In this document: in pieces, positions 10,275-22,900 of the stretch
Layout of the letters: each line of letters opens with the position of its first letter
How positions within the stretch are numbered: position 1 is the first letter of the stretch
DNA from: Panaeolus papilionaceus
Lineage: Eukaryota; Basidiomycota; Agaricomycetes; Agaricales
Assembly: GCA_015501605.1 (NCBI GenBank)
Contig: JADNRZ010000005.1
Span: 496,001 to 560,000, forward strand
DNA length: 64,000 nucleotides
Direction: 5' to 3'
Program-made: the position numbers and the translations under genes
Notes under the pieces: model-generated
The model's input: the letters and a program-made list of their open reading frames with translations, nothing else
Told to the model about the DNA's origin: nothing
The model's database searches: none

Positions 10275-12420
10275 ACAAGAATGGCAGTGGTCATAAATTC
10301 ACTTGCCTTCTTACACCAATTAGACTACTTTACAGATTCACACCTAATCCTAACCTGTCACATATACCTCAGACGCATAGATTCTTAGAGTACAACCAAT
10401 CCCAGTGAACGACCCTAATCAGGTTGTTGTAGTTTTATCACACAAGTCAATTAACATCAGCAATTTCTGATTTTGGCCTGTAGCTCCAAGTAGCATGAGA
10501 GCTATCACCTGTAGTTTGCCTCTTGGCATTGTAGTACTCTGGAGTGTTATGTCATTCATCAGAGGTAATACAGATTTTATTATGCTAGTATGGAGCCATC
10601 AGTAGTTGTCTTCCATTCATCTATACATATTCTGAGTATTAATTATAGAGTTTTGGATACCATTCTAAGGAAAAACAAGTTCATAGTCATCTAATATATA
10701 AAGCTAGTACACTAATATAGTTTTCGTGAACTCAAGTTAAATTTCAGGCTATCAGTTTGTAGCAATTGCCAGTGTAGGTCACAGTGGTGGTCTTATATAT
10801 TTCTGTGCTAGGGCCAGGATGATCAGGCTATAAAATAATAATTAATTGACATTCATATAAGCTACATTAGAAGCAAAAATAATGAAACAACATATCATCT
10901 TAATTTTACAAGGACTTATTCCTAAATATCATCTCTTATTGATGACGAAAAACTTTAAAAGTTCAATGTTTAAGCAATGGGTGTGGTCATGTGACCAAAA
11001 AGTCATGTCCAAAACCGAACTGTTCGATTTTTTTGCCGTTTTTGACCGCTCCGGGCCGGGCGTGTGAAACGATGACAAATCCATCTGAAAAATCATTTCT
11101 CGTTTGTGTTTGCAAACTTGTCCATCCTTTCCTTCAACTACCATCTTCTGTACACCATACACATCCACCTCCACCATTCTACACATGCTTCTCTACTAAA
11201 GGGTGGTAAGTTTATGTTTTGTGACAGCATAAGACACACTGTTGATGATGATTTCATAGTGTGTCATTGGGCATTTGGTGATGAGCTGGCAGTATTGAGA
11301 CATTCTGGTATGTTCTCTTGCTCTTGCTTTTTACCTTTTACTTATTTATTCTGACTAGACAGTAATTCTAAGCCTCCTCTTCCTCTACCCTCTCCTTAGT
11401 TACTTCTCCCTCTGACTTCTCTGTCTTCTTCAGCCTCATCTTCCATTTCTCCACAGTTCAGCCTCTACTTACCAGGTAACAGGTAAGTGTCTCTGGCTAT
11501 TCACATGTTCTAATACTCATGTTTCTTTTTCCTATAGGAGAGCTCTTTTTGAGCTTGTAGCAATTTCCCCCCTATATTTCCGCTCTCATCATTTGCGAAG
11601 ATCCTCTATTTTTTTTTGTAGTTCATTTGGTCATTTTTATTATTTAACATCTTTATTTTGATGTATTAGATAGTTTATGAATATATATTTTTTCTCCTTC
11701 TAATTTTTATTTGTTAATTGAGTCATATTTTGAATTGTATATGATATTTTGTGTAGAAACAGCATAGCGTGCACAGAGTGCCCTAACTAACTGCCTCACC
11801 TGGTTAGGAAGATTGTAAAGAGGCTAGGAGAGCAATAGAATAGCTGGTAAAGCTGTTATTGAGATAGAGAGAAAGTAAGGTGCTTATATACATGAAATGG
11901 TAGCTAAATATGGTAGTCTATGTAAGTGCCTATTGGGGTATCTGGAGTAATGAAGGAAAGTGAGTCATTCAATGACTCATGTTGACTGAGAGTTCCAGAG
12001 TACATGCAGTATGCAGTACATGCAGTATGAATCTAGGAATGTATCTAAGATGTATTTAAGATTGTAGATGAAGATTGTAGATCTATCTAAGATGAGATAT
12101 CCAAGATGAGATCTAAATCTCAACATTTTGATGATTGAAAATTACACTCTATGGAATGCAGACCTACTTATGTAGTGGTCTGTAGCCCTCTCATAGCATT
12201 CTGTAGCATTTTGTAGCATGAAGGGAGCACTACATAGTACTATGGACACATGGGAGAGTGCTACGTAAAGGGGTACCCATGCTACAGCACTACAGTGCTA
12301 TGTAGTGTTATGTAGTACTCTGTAGCCCTGACAGAAATTGCTGATGCAACATTCCTGTACATATGAATTGCCTTACAGACCTTTGAAAATGGCCTAGCCA
12401 TACAAAAAGGTCTTAAATAT
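10275..12420. other. Gene-poor repeat DNA between LINE and copia element
   Basis: No ORF above about 85 codons and no recognisable protein. AT-rich and T-rich tracts dominate 11560-11760. Degenerate direct repeats of the type GATTGTAGAT / CTAAGATGAGAT fill 12025-12120. A GCAGTATGCAGTACATGCAGTATG short repeat lies near 12005-12030. Nothing else supportable. Confidence 0.5.
12160..12335. repeat. CTACA/TGTAG-rich inverted-repeat cluster
   Basis: About a dozen TGTAG or CTACA units occur in 175 bp. Segments such as CACTACATAG (near 12229) are reverse complements of CTATGTAGTG (near 12298), so the region could fold into a hairpin. It may be the remains of a small foldback element; no target duplication is evident. 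Confidence 0.35.
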
Positions 12421-12425
12421 AATCT

Positions 12426-12776
12426 TGTCGGAACGCTATAAGATGGACAATGAGACTCAGTTGAGAAGGGAGAAAACGACTGGAATAACCTATAAGACGG
12501 ACAATGAGACTGTACGTAGGTAGGAAAGTCAATATAAGTCTACTAGGTCAGGAAAAGAGAAAAATGGCATACCTCAGTCGAGAAGGGAGAAAACGACTGA
12601 GGTGTAAACAAGAACAGTGAAAGCTATATATACTGAGCTAGGAGAAGTCTGATCTAAGTGATGGAAGGATGATGAATGAGAAGTCAACGAGTGATGAGGC
12701 GATACGATAAAGGAAGAGCACTTCTACATATGGAGACAAGGTATAGAGAGAGAGACGAGATACAGAGGGTCTAACA
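12426..12776 (-). repeat. 3' LTR of the copia element
   Basis: Opens TGTCGG and closes CTAACA on the plus strand. Inside are repeated modules: ATAAGAYGGACAATGAGACT twice and CAGTYGAGAAGGGAGAAAA-CGACTG twice. The second copy (near 12575-12605) forms a 9-bp perfect stem, CCTCAGTCG with CGACTGAGG. Confidence 0.95.
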
Positions 12777-12785
12777 CACCCCCTG
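12777..12785 (-). other. Polypurine tract of the copia element
   Basis: On the minus strand the run AGGGGGTG directly precedes the 3' LTR, the expected plus-strand primer position. Confidence 0.55.
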
Positions 12786-12880
12786 AAGTGCAATAGAGCA
12801 GAAGAAATAAGTGACAAAAAACGAGAAGAGTGAATAAATAACAGCAACAGATAAGCAGAAGAAAGAATAAGAAAATGGAA

Positions 12881-15800
12881 CTATAACTTAACGAGTCCAA
12901 GTGAATCACGGTGTTTAGAAAACAAATTATAAGATAAAGGTTTCGTAAAAATATCAGTGACCATGTCATGAGTGGGAACCCAATGGGTAGAAAAAGTGCC
13001 ATCAGCAATGTGCTCGCAGAAAAAATGGTATCTGACGTCGATATGTTTTGTACATTTTGTGTTGACGTGGCTGGGATCGTTGGCGATGGTGATTGTACTC
13101 TGGTTATCGGAGATGATGGGAAAAGGGCGAGGGTAATTGAAGTGGAGAGATTTGAATAAGAGCTCAAGCCACAGAGCTTCCCTGGCTGCATGGGATAGAG
13201 AGTAGTACTCCGCTTCTGTGGACGATGCCGCAACCGACTTCTGTTTATTAGTGCTCCAGGAAACAAGGGAGCCGTGAAAGTAGAAAGCATAACCGGAAAT
13301 GCTTCAGTGGTCAGAGGCATCAGAGGCCCAGTCCGCATCTGATAGAGCACAGGCACAAGTATAAGGTGCCACTGAGATGGGTAATTGAGAGGAATCAACC
13401 CCAAATTCCAGCACATACGAAACAGTACCAGCAAGGTATCGAAGGACTCCTTTAGCCGCCAATAGGTGGGAGCGAGTTGGGTTAGCGTTGAATTGACCCA
13501 GCGCAACTGCAGCATAAGAAATGTCTGGGCGCGTCGTCATAGCGAGGTATTGAAAGCTGCCAACAATACTCTGAAAGAAAGGGCGGATTTCAGAGTCCTT
13601 AATGTCTGGTAGCGAACCTGGTCCAGCAGGAGGGAACTTGTCAGGCAGCGAGTATAAAGGGACTGTCCTATGACCGGTTCTGATGTCCAGCATGTCCCAA
13701 TTTTGGAGTAGGTCAACCACAAAAGGTTCCTGAGACAACCAGAGTTTCCTACAAGCACGATCGCGACGAATACACATCCCAAGGTACATGGACACGATAC
13801 CAAGGTCAACGACCATTAATTCCTTCGAAATCTGGGAAATAAACCAGGCATAAAGCGCTGCCGAGTTTGTAATAGCAAGCCCATCATCAACATGAATCGG
13901 GATAATGAGAAAAAGGGGAGAGCCATCAGAGGGCATAGAAATAGAATCATCAGGTGGATAAGACCAGCGGCCAATAAAAACGGCATGATCAACATCACAC
14001 ACAACAAAACCTAATTGAAGTAGAATGTTACGTAGTAAGTGGTAAAATTCATGGGCTGACTGACGCAGGCCATAAAGAGCAACTTTAAGTTGAAAGAAAG
14101 GGGACTTGTTAAAAATCGGAAAACCGGGAATAGCATGTACATATATGTTTTTAGAAAGTTTAGCGTGTAAAAAAGCAGTTTTAACATCGAAACAAAAGAT
14201 CTCCAAATCATGATGAGCAGCATAGGCCAGTAAAACCCAATCTGTCACAAGTTTTGGAACAGGGGCGTATGTGCCATCATAGTCTTCAGGTCTCTGGCTA
14301 AAGCCTTGAGCAACAAGACGGGCCTTCTCCTTTCCAGGGATAGGTTTACCGTTGGCATCATATTTAAAGTCATAGACCCAAATCATGCTGATAGCTTTAC
14401 GACCATCGGGCAAAGTAAGAACAGGAGCAAATGCTCCACGTTGAATCAGACCCTCAACTTCTCGCAGCTTAGCCACGATCCATATTTTGGAATCCGGACG
14501 AGAAATAGCTTCTTCATATGAAGATGGAGGTTTAGAGAGATCAAAGTCCTGAGTCGGACGGGAAACAGAACATGGATGTCTGCGAAGACGACCAGAAAAT
14601 GAAGCGTCAAAGACAAATTTCGGCTGATTATCAGCAGTGAAAGTAAAAGACCCAGGAACGACAAACTCGTCAAGGGTATTGAGAAAAACAAAATAATTAA
14701 TGGCAGTATCAGAAGAAATAGGGGGAGGTTCTGGAAGTGAGAGGGCAGCTAAACGCTTTGAACGATCACGGAGGACCATATGAAAAGGGGTTGGGGTAAC
14801 ATTAGAAGAATCAGAAACAGAAAGAGAGGGAGGAACGGGTGGGGAGACTGAGGGAGGAGGTAAAGTATCAGGCAAAGAAATAGAACAGCGGGGTGAGAGG
14901 TGGCCAGGAACCAACTCATTAAAAACAACATCTCGGGAATAGTGATATTTCCCATTGGTATCCCGAACAACCCAACCAATACGGTCATCCATGTAACCGA
15001 CAAACACCCCCTCAAAACGCCTAGGTCCACCAACAGAACGGAGTTCGGGTGGGATAGTGACAAAAGCTTGACAGCCAAAGATACGAAGGTGAGAAAGATC
15101 AGGTTTACGCCCATGCATCAACTCGAACGAAGTAACACCAGAGGGAGTTGTGGAAGAGGGCAGACGATTACGGAGATATTGAGAAGTAAGAGCAGTGTCC
15201 CCCCAAAAGGATGGGGGAAGTTTAGCATCAGCAATTAAAGTCTGTGCTGTATCTGTGATGGTGCGAATATAATGTTCCGCTTTACCATTCTGAGGATGAG
15301 CATAGGGCATAGTACCCTGAACTGCGATGCCACGGGATTTGAAATCATCTCCCATGATTCCAAGAATAAGTTCCCTTGCATTGTCAAGCCTGACAGCACG
15401 AACACGACGGCCACTAATCAACTCCCAAGAAGCTACGACTTCAGTCCAGATTTTGAAGGCATCCGAACGTCGTTTAAGGAGAGCTGTGAACCCATAGTTC
15501 GAATAGTCATCGACCAGGACAAAGAAGTAGCGCTCTTTACGAGCTGTAGCCACTGGGTAGGGTCCTTTGATGTCCATGTGAATCAAATCGCACAAGGCTG
15601 AGGCACGATTCTTGTTGTGATCATAGGGTCGTTGAGGGTATTTCCCAATAACACAGGGAATACATTTAGTATCCCGAAAGGATCCAGACCATTCAATTCC
15701 AGTTGCGTAATTCTTGGTGAGCATCTCTCGTGTCGAATCCATCCCAGGGTGGCCAAAATGTCGGTGCCACAGGTCGGAATCCAATTTAGGAGGATCAAAA

Positions 15801-18596
15801 GTGCCAGCAGAAAAAGCATTAGAAGATGATAATATTGGGTTGAAGGTAGAATCGAAGGATGTAGGAGCGAAGAGAGTGGTGGATACAGCATTCCCTGAGC
15901 AGGAAATATCTGGAATAATAAAAACAGCACTCAAAAATGATAGACGATGATAGAAATCGGCAAAAATGGTAAAAGGGCCATCATCAGAGCCCAGGTTGGG
16001 GAATGAGATTTCAGTTGATGGAGTTCCAGACGACGTAGTGCCAAATTTGCAGGAAATCAAAGATTCCTGCATAGTGCCGACTGACAGTAGGTTAATAGGA
16101 ATGTCGGGAGCATAGAGGCAATTCTGGAGCTCCCAAATGTATGCCCCAGTTGGAAGAGCAATACGAATCTTCACAACGCCACGTCCAATACCTTGGAGAG
16201 TCCCACAGTTAGCTGTACCAACAAGAGTAGAGTCCGGCTTCATCGACCAAAATAGCGATTTATCGCGAAAAATATGCTCTTGAGAGCCTGTGTCGAGGAC
16301 AACATTCCATGAACGATTCGGAAAAGAGAGGAAAACCGCAGGATTAGACTGGTCAAACAGCTCATGAACATGCATGGGGGTATAAGTGGAATGATCAAAA
16401 TGGATTGGCTGGGAAACAGACATAGCTACAGTAGGCGATTTGTTGTCACTAGTAGCTTTATTTTTTGTCGAAGAGTCAGACTTTTGCTTCTGCTCCGCCG
16501 ACATTTTAGAGGTGGTAGGAGTTGTAGTAGGAGCGGCCGATGAAGATGTTGCGACGAGGGCCTGAGCAGACTGGACCGATTTAGCCACCTTGAGCTCAGC
16601 CAAAACCTTTTCCCGCTCATGTTCCCTAGCACCCCCTGCACTGAAACAATTCACTTCAACGTGTCCGGGCTTATTGCAGTGCCCACACACAATTCGAGCA
16701 GCTTTTGAGGATGAGGTCTTTGATGAAGTCTTCGAGTCGGATTGGGAAAGGGTCTTTGAAGAAGTGGCCGATTTGGAAATCTCCTTGTCACGTAAGGCAG
16801 AGCGCTGAAGGGATGCAGCTATGGTGTGAACCCTCTCTATGAGGTTAGGGATCGAGGGGAGGGGAATACAAGGATAGTTCTGAAGAGCAAGTTGAATGTC
16901 ATCGTAAATCCTGGAGTACGAGGTCGAGGAACGATCTAGTCCGTCACCGAAGTACTGAATAAGCTGGCGGTTGTCAGGGCGGTGACCAGATGATTCGAGA
17001 GCATTGTAATATCTCCTCCAAGCTTTGATGAATGCAGAGGCATCCTTGCCGTCAGGCGAAGACGAAGGGAAAGAGAGAATACGAAGTTTCTCCATGACGA
17101 TTGATGCAGAAACATAGTCACCCTGGCCGTAAAGTTCCTTGAGAACATTGAAAGCATTGCGAGCGGAGACTCGGTTTGGGTAATAAAGCGTGAACATCTT
17201 CCGACAAACGCGAAGTAATGATATGAGAAGCAATACCATCTTCAGCCCACCAGGCAGTATGCCTAGCAATCTCCTCAGAAGTCGAGTCAGAGAAGAGCTG
17301 CGGGGGATAGGTTGGAATGAACTGAGGATCGACCATGGCAACGGAGTCATCAATAGCCGGGCAAACATGGTTGAAAACCCCCAAATTCGTGAGATAGTTG
17401 TAGACGCAGTCATACCAACTGTTCCAGGTAGACGCATCTTTCAGCAGAGGGATGTCCTTGGTAGATGGAAGGGAAGGTCTCTGCGGAGGAAGAATAAAAG
17501 TAGCAGGTTGAGCTGCATTATTGGCATTAGCCAAAGGAGAAGAATGAATAACAGAATGACCAGAATGACGTGGGGAATTTACAAAATTAGAATGATGTGA
17601 AAACATAGCGCTAGCCGGAGTGTTATTAGGCACAACCGGATCACGATGACAAGATTGAAAAATATTATCAAGATGAAAGTCAGGTAAATCCGATCGTGAT
17701 CGGAAAAGCAAATCAGAATTGTTGGCGAAAGACATTGAAGGTAAATTATAAGAAGTTGAATTAGAGGAAATAGCAGTGTACATAGATTGAGACAATGGTG
17801 AAGAAACTGTAACAGATGAGCGTCTATCCGAGTAGGAGGGAGACGGGGGAGTATATCTCGAAAGAGACTCCTGAGAATGAACGGAACGCAAACTCGAGTG
17901 CAAGGGAGAACTGAATAAAGTGTTGGATTGAGCAGGATAAAAAGAAGAAGTAGAATTATTAGGCACAGGAGGAAGGTTAGGCGAAGGTGGAACGACCGGG
18001 GAGGGAATCCACGAGGGGATAGACTCCTGACCATAGGGAAACTGAGAAAAAGAAAAAATAGTAGAAGGAGGGAGTGGAGGTAAAGACCTCTCTCCACTAG
18101 GCAAAGTAAGAGGGGAAAGCGGCGAAGGGGAATTCTGAACAGGGTTCATCCTGCGTGAAGAATTGCCAGTTCCCGAAGGAGGGGCCGGCAGGGTTCTTCC
18201 CGTTTCAAGGGAACGAGAATTAGAAAATAAAAGACTTCTAGAAAGGGCCGGAGAGCCGGTAAGAGAATGAAAATTATCAGTGTGGTCCGAGGACCTAGAA
18301 GAAGGTTGAGAAGAAGAATCAACGGGGTTACGACGGGAATAAGGAGGAGTGGGCATGTCCTCAGTAAAAATACGACGATCATGAGAAGATTGTAAACGAA
18401 CAGTCGATGTTGAAATCGACGGTGCAAGAGAATTGGGAGTAGTGGAAATATTCATGTCAAGGAGACGATGCGCAAGGTCCACCTGCTGCTGAGGAGACAT
18501 GGATACGACATCATCGGGAATTGGGATTTCGGTAGCTTTGGCTTTTTGTTGAGATCGCGAAGAGCTGGCTTGAGCGCCGGCCGGAAAGGATGACAT
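12881..18596 (-). pseudogene. gag-pol polyprotein of the copia element, one frameshift and one stop
   Basis: Read from ATG 18596. Residues 1 to about 470 are a Ser/Pro-rich leader plus gag; the frame then shifts by one base near 17175-17180 (CCCAAA on the minus strand), and gag continues in the frame that runs to 13304. That frame holds a CCHC knuckle (CGHCNKPGHVEVNC), protease DTGS near 16290, integrase with HHCC finger and catalytic core, and RT with HVDD. A TGA at 13304-13306 cuts RNase H; the same frame goes on to a TAG at 12881-12883 and includes the usual SSTEAEY motif. The stop again sits where CGA is likely. The shift falls inside gag, not between gag and pol, so it looks like a one-base insertion and not a programmed site. 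Confidence 0.92.
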
Positions 18597-18676
18597 CTTG
18601 TCAAAAATAAAGGTGGGGAAACACCTAAAAGCTTAAAGTATATCCGTAGGATAGCACCAGAGAAAGGCCCATAACC

Positions 18677-19027
18677 TGTCGGAACGCTATAAGACGGACA
18701 ATGAGACTCAGTCGAGAAGGGAGAAAACGACTGGAATAACCTATAAGACGGACAATGAGACTGTACGTAGGTAGGAAAGTCAATATAAGTCTACTAGGTC
18801 AGGAAAAGAGAAAAATGGCATACCTCAGTCGAGAAGGGAGAAAACGACTGAGGTGTAAACAAGAACAGTGAAAGCTATATATACTGAGCTAGGAGAAGTC
18901 TGATCTAAGTGATGGAAGGATGATGAATGAGAAGTCAACGAGTGATGAGGCGATACGATAAAGGAAGAGCACTTCTACATATGGAGACAAGGTATAGAGA
19001 GAGAGACGAGATACAGAGGGTCTAACA
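18677..19027 (-). repeat. 5' LTR of the copia element
   Basis: 351 bp, identical to the 3' LTR except at two CpG sites. In this copy both hairpin modules keep their CAGTCG/CGACTG stems. The inner flank reads GGTTATGGGCC on the minus strand directly after the LTR, the position of the primer-binding site; I do not assign the primer. Confidence 0.95.
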
Positions 19028-19063
19028 AATCTATTAAAAATAAAAATAAAATAAAATAAAAAC

Positions 19064-19363
19064 ATGGCTCTTACCCTAGAAGCTACCCCCACTAATCGGG
19101 ATGGACCCACAGAGTTCCCTTCAGTGCATCGAGTGTTCACAGCTTCACCTTATCAAATGTCAGACTACAATGCAGGCCAAAGCATTAATCCTACACCCTC
19201 TGGGAGCTCTGATGTGCTGGACGACTTTCAATCCAGTCCTTCGAGGACCAGGGAAAGCTCAGCTGCACCCGAAGATTCTCAGTCTCATTTCTCGCACAGA
19301 CGCACACCATCCCTTTCGGTTTTGACGCACGGCGAATACACTAGCAGGGACACAACAACCTAA
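19064..19363 (+). CDS. Small orphan ORF, hypothetical
   Basis: ATG with an AAAACATGG context opens 99 codons of a Ser/Pro/Thr-rich, probably disordered protein. It starts 32 bp after the copia target duplication, behind an A-rich stretch, so the copia insertion sits where its promoter would be. No motif or homologue recognised; it could be a chance ORF. Confidence 0.3.
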   Translation: MALTLEATPTNRDGPTEFPSVHRVFTASPYQMSDYNAGQSINPTPSGSSDVLDDFQSSPSRTRESSAAPEDSQSHFSHRRTPSLSVLTHGEYTSRDTTT

Positions 19364-19918
19364 TTCACGGCCTTATTATGCCCTTAACGGCGACGATACT
19401 TATGATTTTTTAGCGGATTAGATTGGATGGAATTTGTGGTGGATTTTTTAGGGTTTAAGCTCTTTTTTCTCTTTTCTCTTTTTTATCGGGCATTCTTAAC
19501 GGCTTAACGAATAACTAACACGATAACGGTGCATTTTTTCCTTGTAAAACTTGGGTTCAAACAAAACACTAAAATTACAACATAGCGACTACATATTACT
19601 AGCTTTTACAGTGTCATTTAGTATAAAGTATGTAACCTTCGTAAATTTCTTCCAATTTTAAATTGTATGTGCTTTCTGGTGATCTTTTAATTCCACAAGA
19701 GACTCAGAGACTGTTGGGCAACGACGATGATAACGATGAATCATGCTAAATATTGCTACAAACTAAAGTACAATCCCATGTAACCAAAATGCTAATGAAT
19801 TTAGATGGTGTCAAAAATCTAGGATGGAGAGGGTATCAAAACAAGTTAGCAAAGGATGATCGTAATAGAACCCAAGTGAGATAAGACATGTCTAGAGTGG
19901 TTAAAGGAGACAATGCGA
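19364..19918. other. Intergenic, AT-rich
   Basis: No ORF or recognisable feature. It holds the 3' end of the minus-strand UNC80-like gene, whose stop is at 19919-19921. Confidence 0.6.
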
Positions 19919-22900
19919 TTATGATGGTGGTGGTGGTTTTAGGGAAATAGGAGAAAGCAAAACATTGTTGTCGACAAAGGCCACGTCATCATCGTCTCCG
20001 AATTGTTGGTCAAACTCTTCAAGCAAGTCCATTGTCTCCTTTGCCACGGATTGCAGAGCCTGGTGAGGCGACCAAGTCTGGGGTGCTGCGACATCATCAC
20101 TGGACGAAGATGCACCAGGCGTGGGCAGAAGCACACCATAACCTAGGTACGCTTGAACACCTCGGAACCTGTGGTAGGTCGCCTGCACAAGGACGATGGA
20201 TTTAATGATGCTTGCAGGTGTGGGGCTCTTCTCCCCATCTTTCGCGTTGAGCGGCTTTAGGCCGCCTGGGAGTCCAATCCCAATCATGGGCGACGAGATA
20301 GGACCGAAGGCAGAGGCTGATGTTGGACCCAAGTGTACGATTTTAGGTAGGCCTTGTGGTCGGTCTACAGGACTGATGGGTGAAATCTGATACCCAGCCC
20401 TCCTGACATTGGTAGTAGGTATTTCCAAAGTGGGAACAGGGAGCAAGCTACTGGAAGTGGATGCCTTCAAAAGTGGAGACGAATCAGGGGAATGAGAAAG
20501 TGGACTTCCCATGCCTGATGACCTGATTCGATTTTTGGCAAACACCGTAGAAACTCTGCGGTTTCCAGCAGACTTTGGAATGGGGGTAAGCGACCCTTTC
20601 ATTTGCTGGGTCCTTAACTCTTGATTGAGGTCCACAACCTCTTCAATGACAAGGAGCTTGAGACTCGTTCGCAGTGGGGATCGATAGGCACAAACAAATT
20701 CCAGCATGGACCACAAGGTGTAGTCAATCAGGCGGGGTCGAGTGATCCGCGTGAATGACCTCTGTGAAAAGGTAGAGCCGGGTCGTCCAATACTGTTGGC
20801 GATGGACAAATGCGATCCAGATTGCGGCAGATCGAATGTGGGGGTCTTTGGAGACCCTGTGGGTGTATTGACGGCTGAATTGACCTCGTTCTTGAACGCA
20901 AATGCAGCATTGCCCTCTGCAAGCATCGACCTGAGAAAAATGGTAATCCTCTCCCAGATTCCCAAACTAGGAATGGAATCAATGTCAATTGCTCCTCGTA
21001 TGATGACAACCTTGAGCGTTTGTAGCGCCATCATGAATGTAGGAAGGTGAGATCGCCAGAATGACCCTTCGGCGCGGTCCTTGTCAGTATTCTTGGACCT
21101 GAACGAGCCACCGAGGCCTTTGAGCCCACGTCTCGCCGTCTCGTCCTCCTTCCTGCTCTGTTGGCAGGCACTCATAACATAGGCCAAAATCCGGATCCAG
21201 GTGCTCACCAGAGCCTTCCGATGCCCATCCGTTCGCATCCCATCTGCAACGATACTGCTTTGCGTCTTCAGGGCGAGGGCGAAAGGGAAAATAACCGCAG
21301 CCAGATAGGTATACGTCGGTGGTCGCCTTTCCAACTCGGCAAAGACATCGACGTCCTTGAAGAAGACCGACTCTGCTAGTAGTTTGATGAGGACCGGCCT
21401 GCAAGGCAGAGTTACCAGGCGTTCTTCGGAAGCTGCGAGATCACAAGCTGCAAGACCGGCAGTGCAAATCTCGTTGACGACTACCTCCGCAAAATGAGGA
21501 TCGCTAGCATAACTTGGGACCTGAGTGAGCTTCAGAACTGTCTCAAAGACGCCTGTGAAGTCGACCACGACCATGTACGAGTGCAAAATCGGGGCAACGT
21601 CCCGCAGGAACGCCACGACGGCCTTGACTTGAATATCTGGTCGGATCAGAAGCATGGAAACGAATTCGCTAAGGTATGTAGCAAGGGGTGGATAACTGCT
21701 TTCCGAGGCATCCTTGAGGAGACTCTTGAGCACCTCCAAAGCTTGTCGAGTCGTAGCGAGAGACAACTGGCCACCTGCTTTTCCAAATGCATAAGTCATA
21801 TGAAGATAATCCATCCTCATAGCTCTGGAATCGCAAGGTCCACGGGAGGAGTCCACAGGTGCATCTTCTGAGGTTGAAGGAACAAAAGTTGAGGTTTCGT
21901 CGCGGTGAATAATTCTTGAGGCGATGTCCGTGCCCTTGGTCCTGGCAAATGTTCTGAGAAGAATCATAACCAACGCCTGGATACCATCCGATAAAACCGT
22001 TTTCGCAGATCCAGAGGTGTTGTAGAGGTATGGCGTCAATAAACGCAAGAGTCTGAAGAAATGCTGGGCTCTGGATATCGTCACATCGTGGGCGATGACA
22101 GTCAAGAAAAGGCGAATAAAGTTGTCCATGCTGAGTCGACTGGATTCGTATTCGTCGGGAAGCTGGAACGACATCTGCAATCCTGTCTGGGATTCCACTC
22201 TGCGCACGGCAGCCAAAAAGGTTTGTGGCTTCTCGTCCGCCGTATGAATCATCAAGGCTGCCCTCTCCTGGGACTTGTTGGCGTTGTGAATTCCTGCCAC
22301 ATCAATGGTAGACGAGGGTCCTTTATTGAGGGACAAAAAAAGGTCGTAAACTCCTTTCGCGAACCAGTCCCCGTCCAACTCTGGGAGCATTGCCAGTTGT
22401 CCGATGGTATCGATGCTTTGGAAGAGGAATGCCTCCTTGTGCAGGGCGTAGAACCTGTTGACTGCGTACTCGATGGCGGCTCTGATACCAGGGTGGTTAG
22501 GTTTCTCCGTGTACACCTTCATAAGAGCAGGCATAAACAGGTTGTAGCCATTCCCAGAGGTAAACATGCGCCTGAAACGCGTGGTAGCAACCATATACGC
22601 TATAAAAGAAAAATGAGCAAAAGAACTCCCGAAAACACAAAAATCATACCTATTAGAACCTGACTGACGATATTAATGTCATCCCCATGAGCCACCAGCG
22701 CCTTATTCAACCCATCCACCAAAACCGCCAACTCCTGTCGATCACTCGAATGCCTCGACATGCACCTAAAAATCTGTGCAACCAACAACACATAACTCCG
22801 ACTCAACACCAACGACAACACCTCAACCGTATCATTCCTCAACGAAGGCTGCACACCCGCCCTCGGCTTCCTCGGCATAAAATCCCGCATCTCCAACTCC

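Larger units (their letters stand above)
12426..19027 (-). mobile_element. Ty1/copia LTR retrotransposon, full length, minus strand
   Basis: Two 351-bp LTRs at 12426-12776 and 18677-19027 enclose a gag-pol coding region read on the minus strand. The element is flanked by the perfect 5-bp duplication AATCT (12421-12425 and 19028-19032). The LTRs differ at only two sites (12444/18695 and 12462/18713), both C in the right copy and T in the left, both at CpG, so the insertion is recent. Domain order protease-integrase-RT-RNase H defines copia. One frameshift and one nonsense codon make this copy defective. Confidence 0.97.

Noticed and set aside
12724..13515. 263-codon minus-strand ORF as a separate gene
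   Set aside because: It is a frame shadow of the copia RT-RNase H region; the real coding frame is adjacent and contains the RNase H motifs.
17173..17190. Programmed ribosomal frameshift between copia gag and pol
   Set aside because: The shift lies inside the gag domain, upstream of the zinc knuckle, and copia elements of this type usually have a single gag-pol frame. A one-base insertion in the CCCAAA run explains it better.
22061..22663. 200-codon plus-strand ORF opposite the UNC80-like gene
   Set aside because: Antisense to a well-supported exon and a splice junction, with no motif; a composition effect of GC-rich coding DNA.
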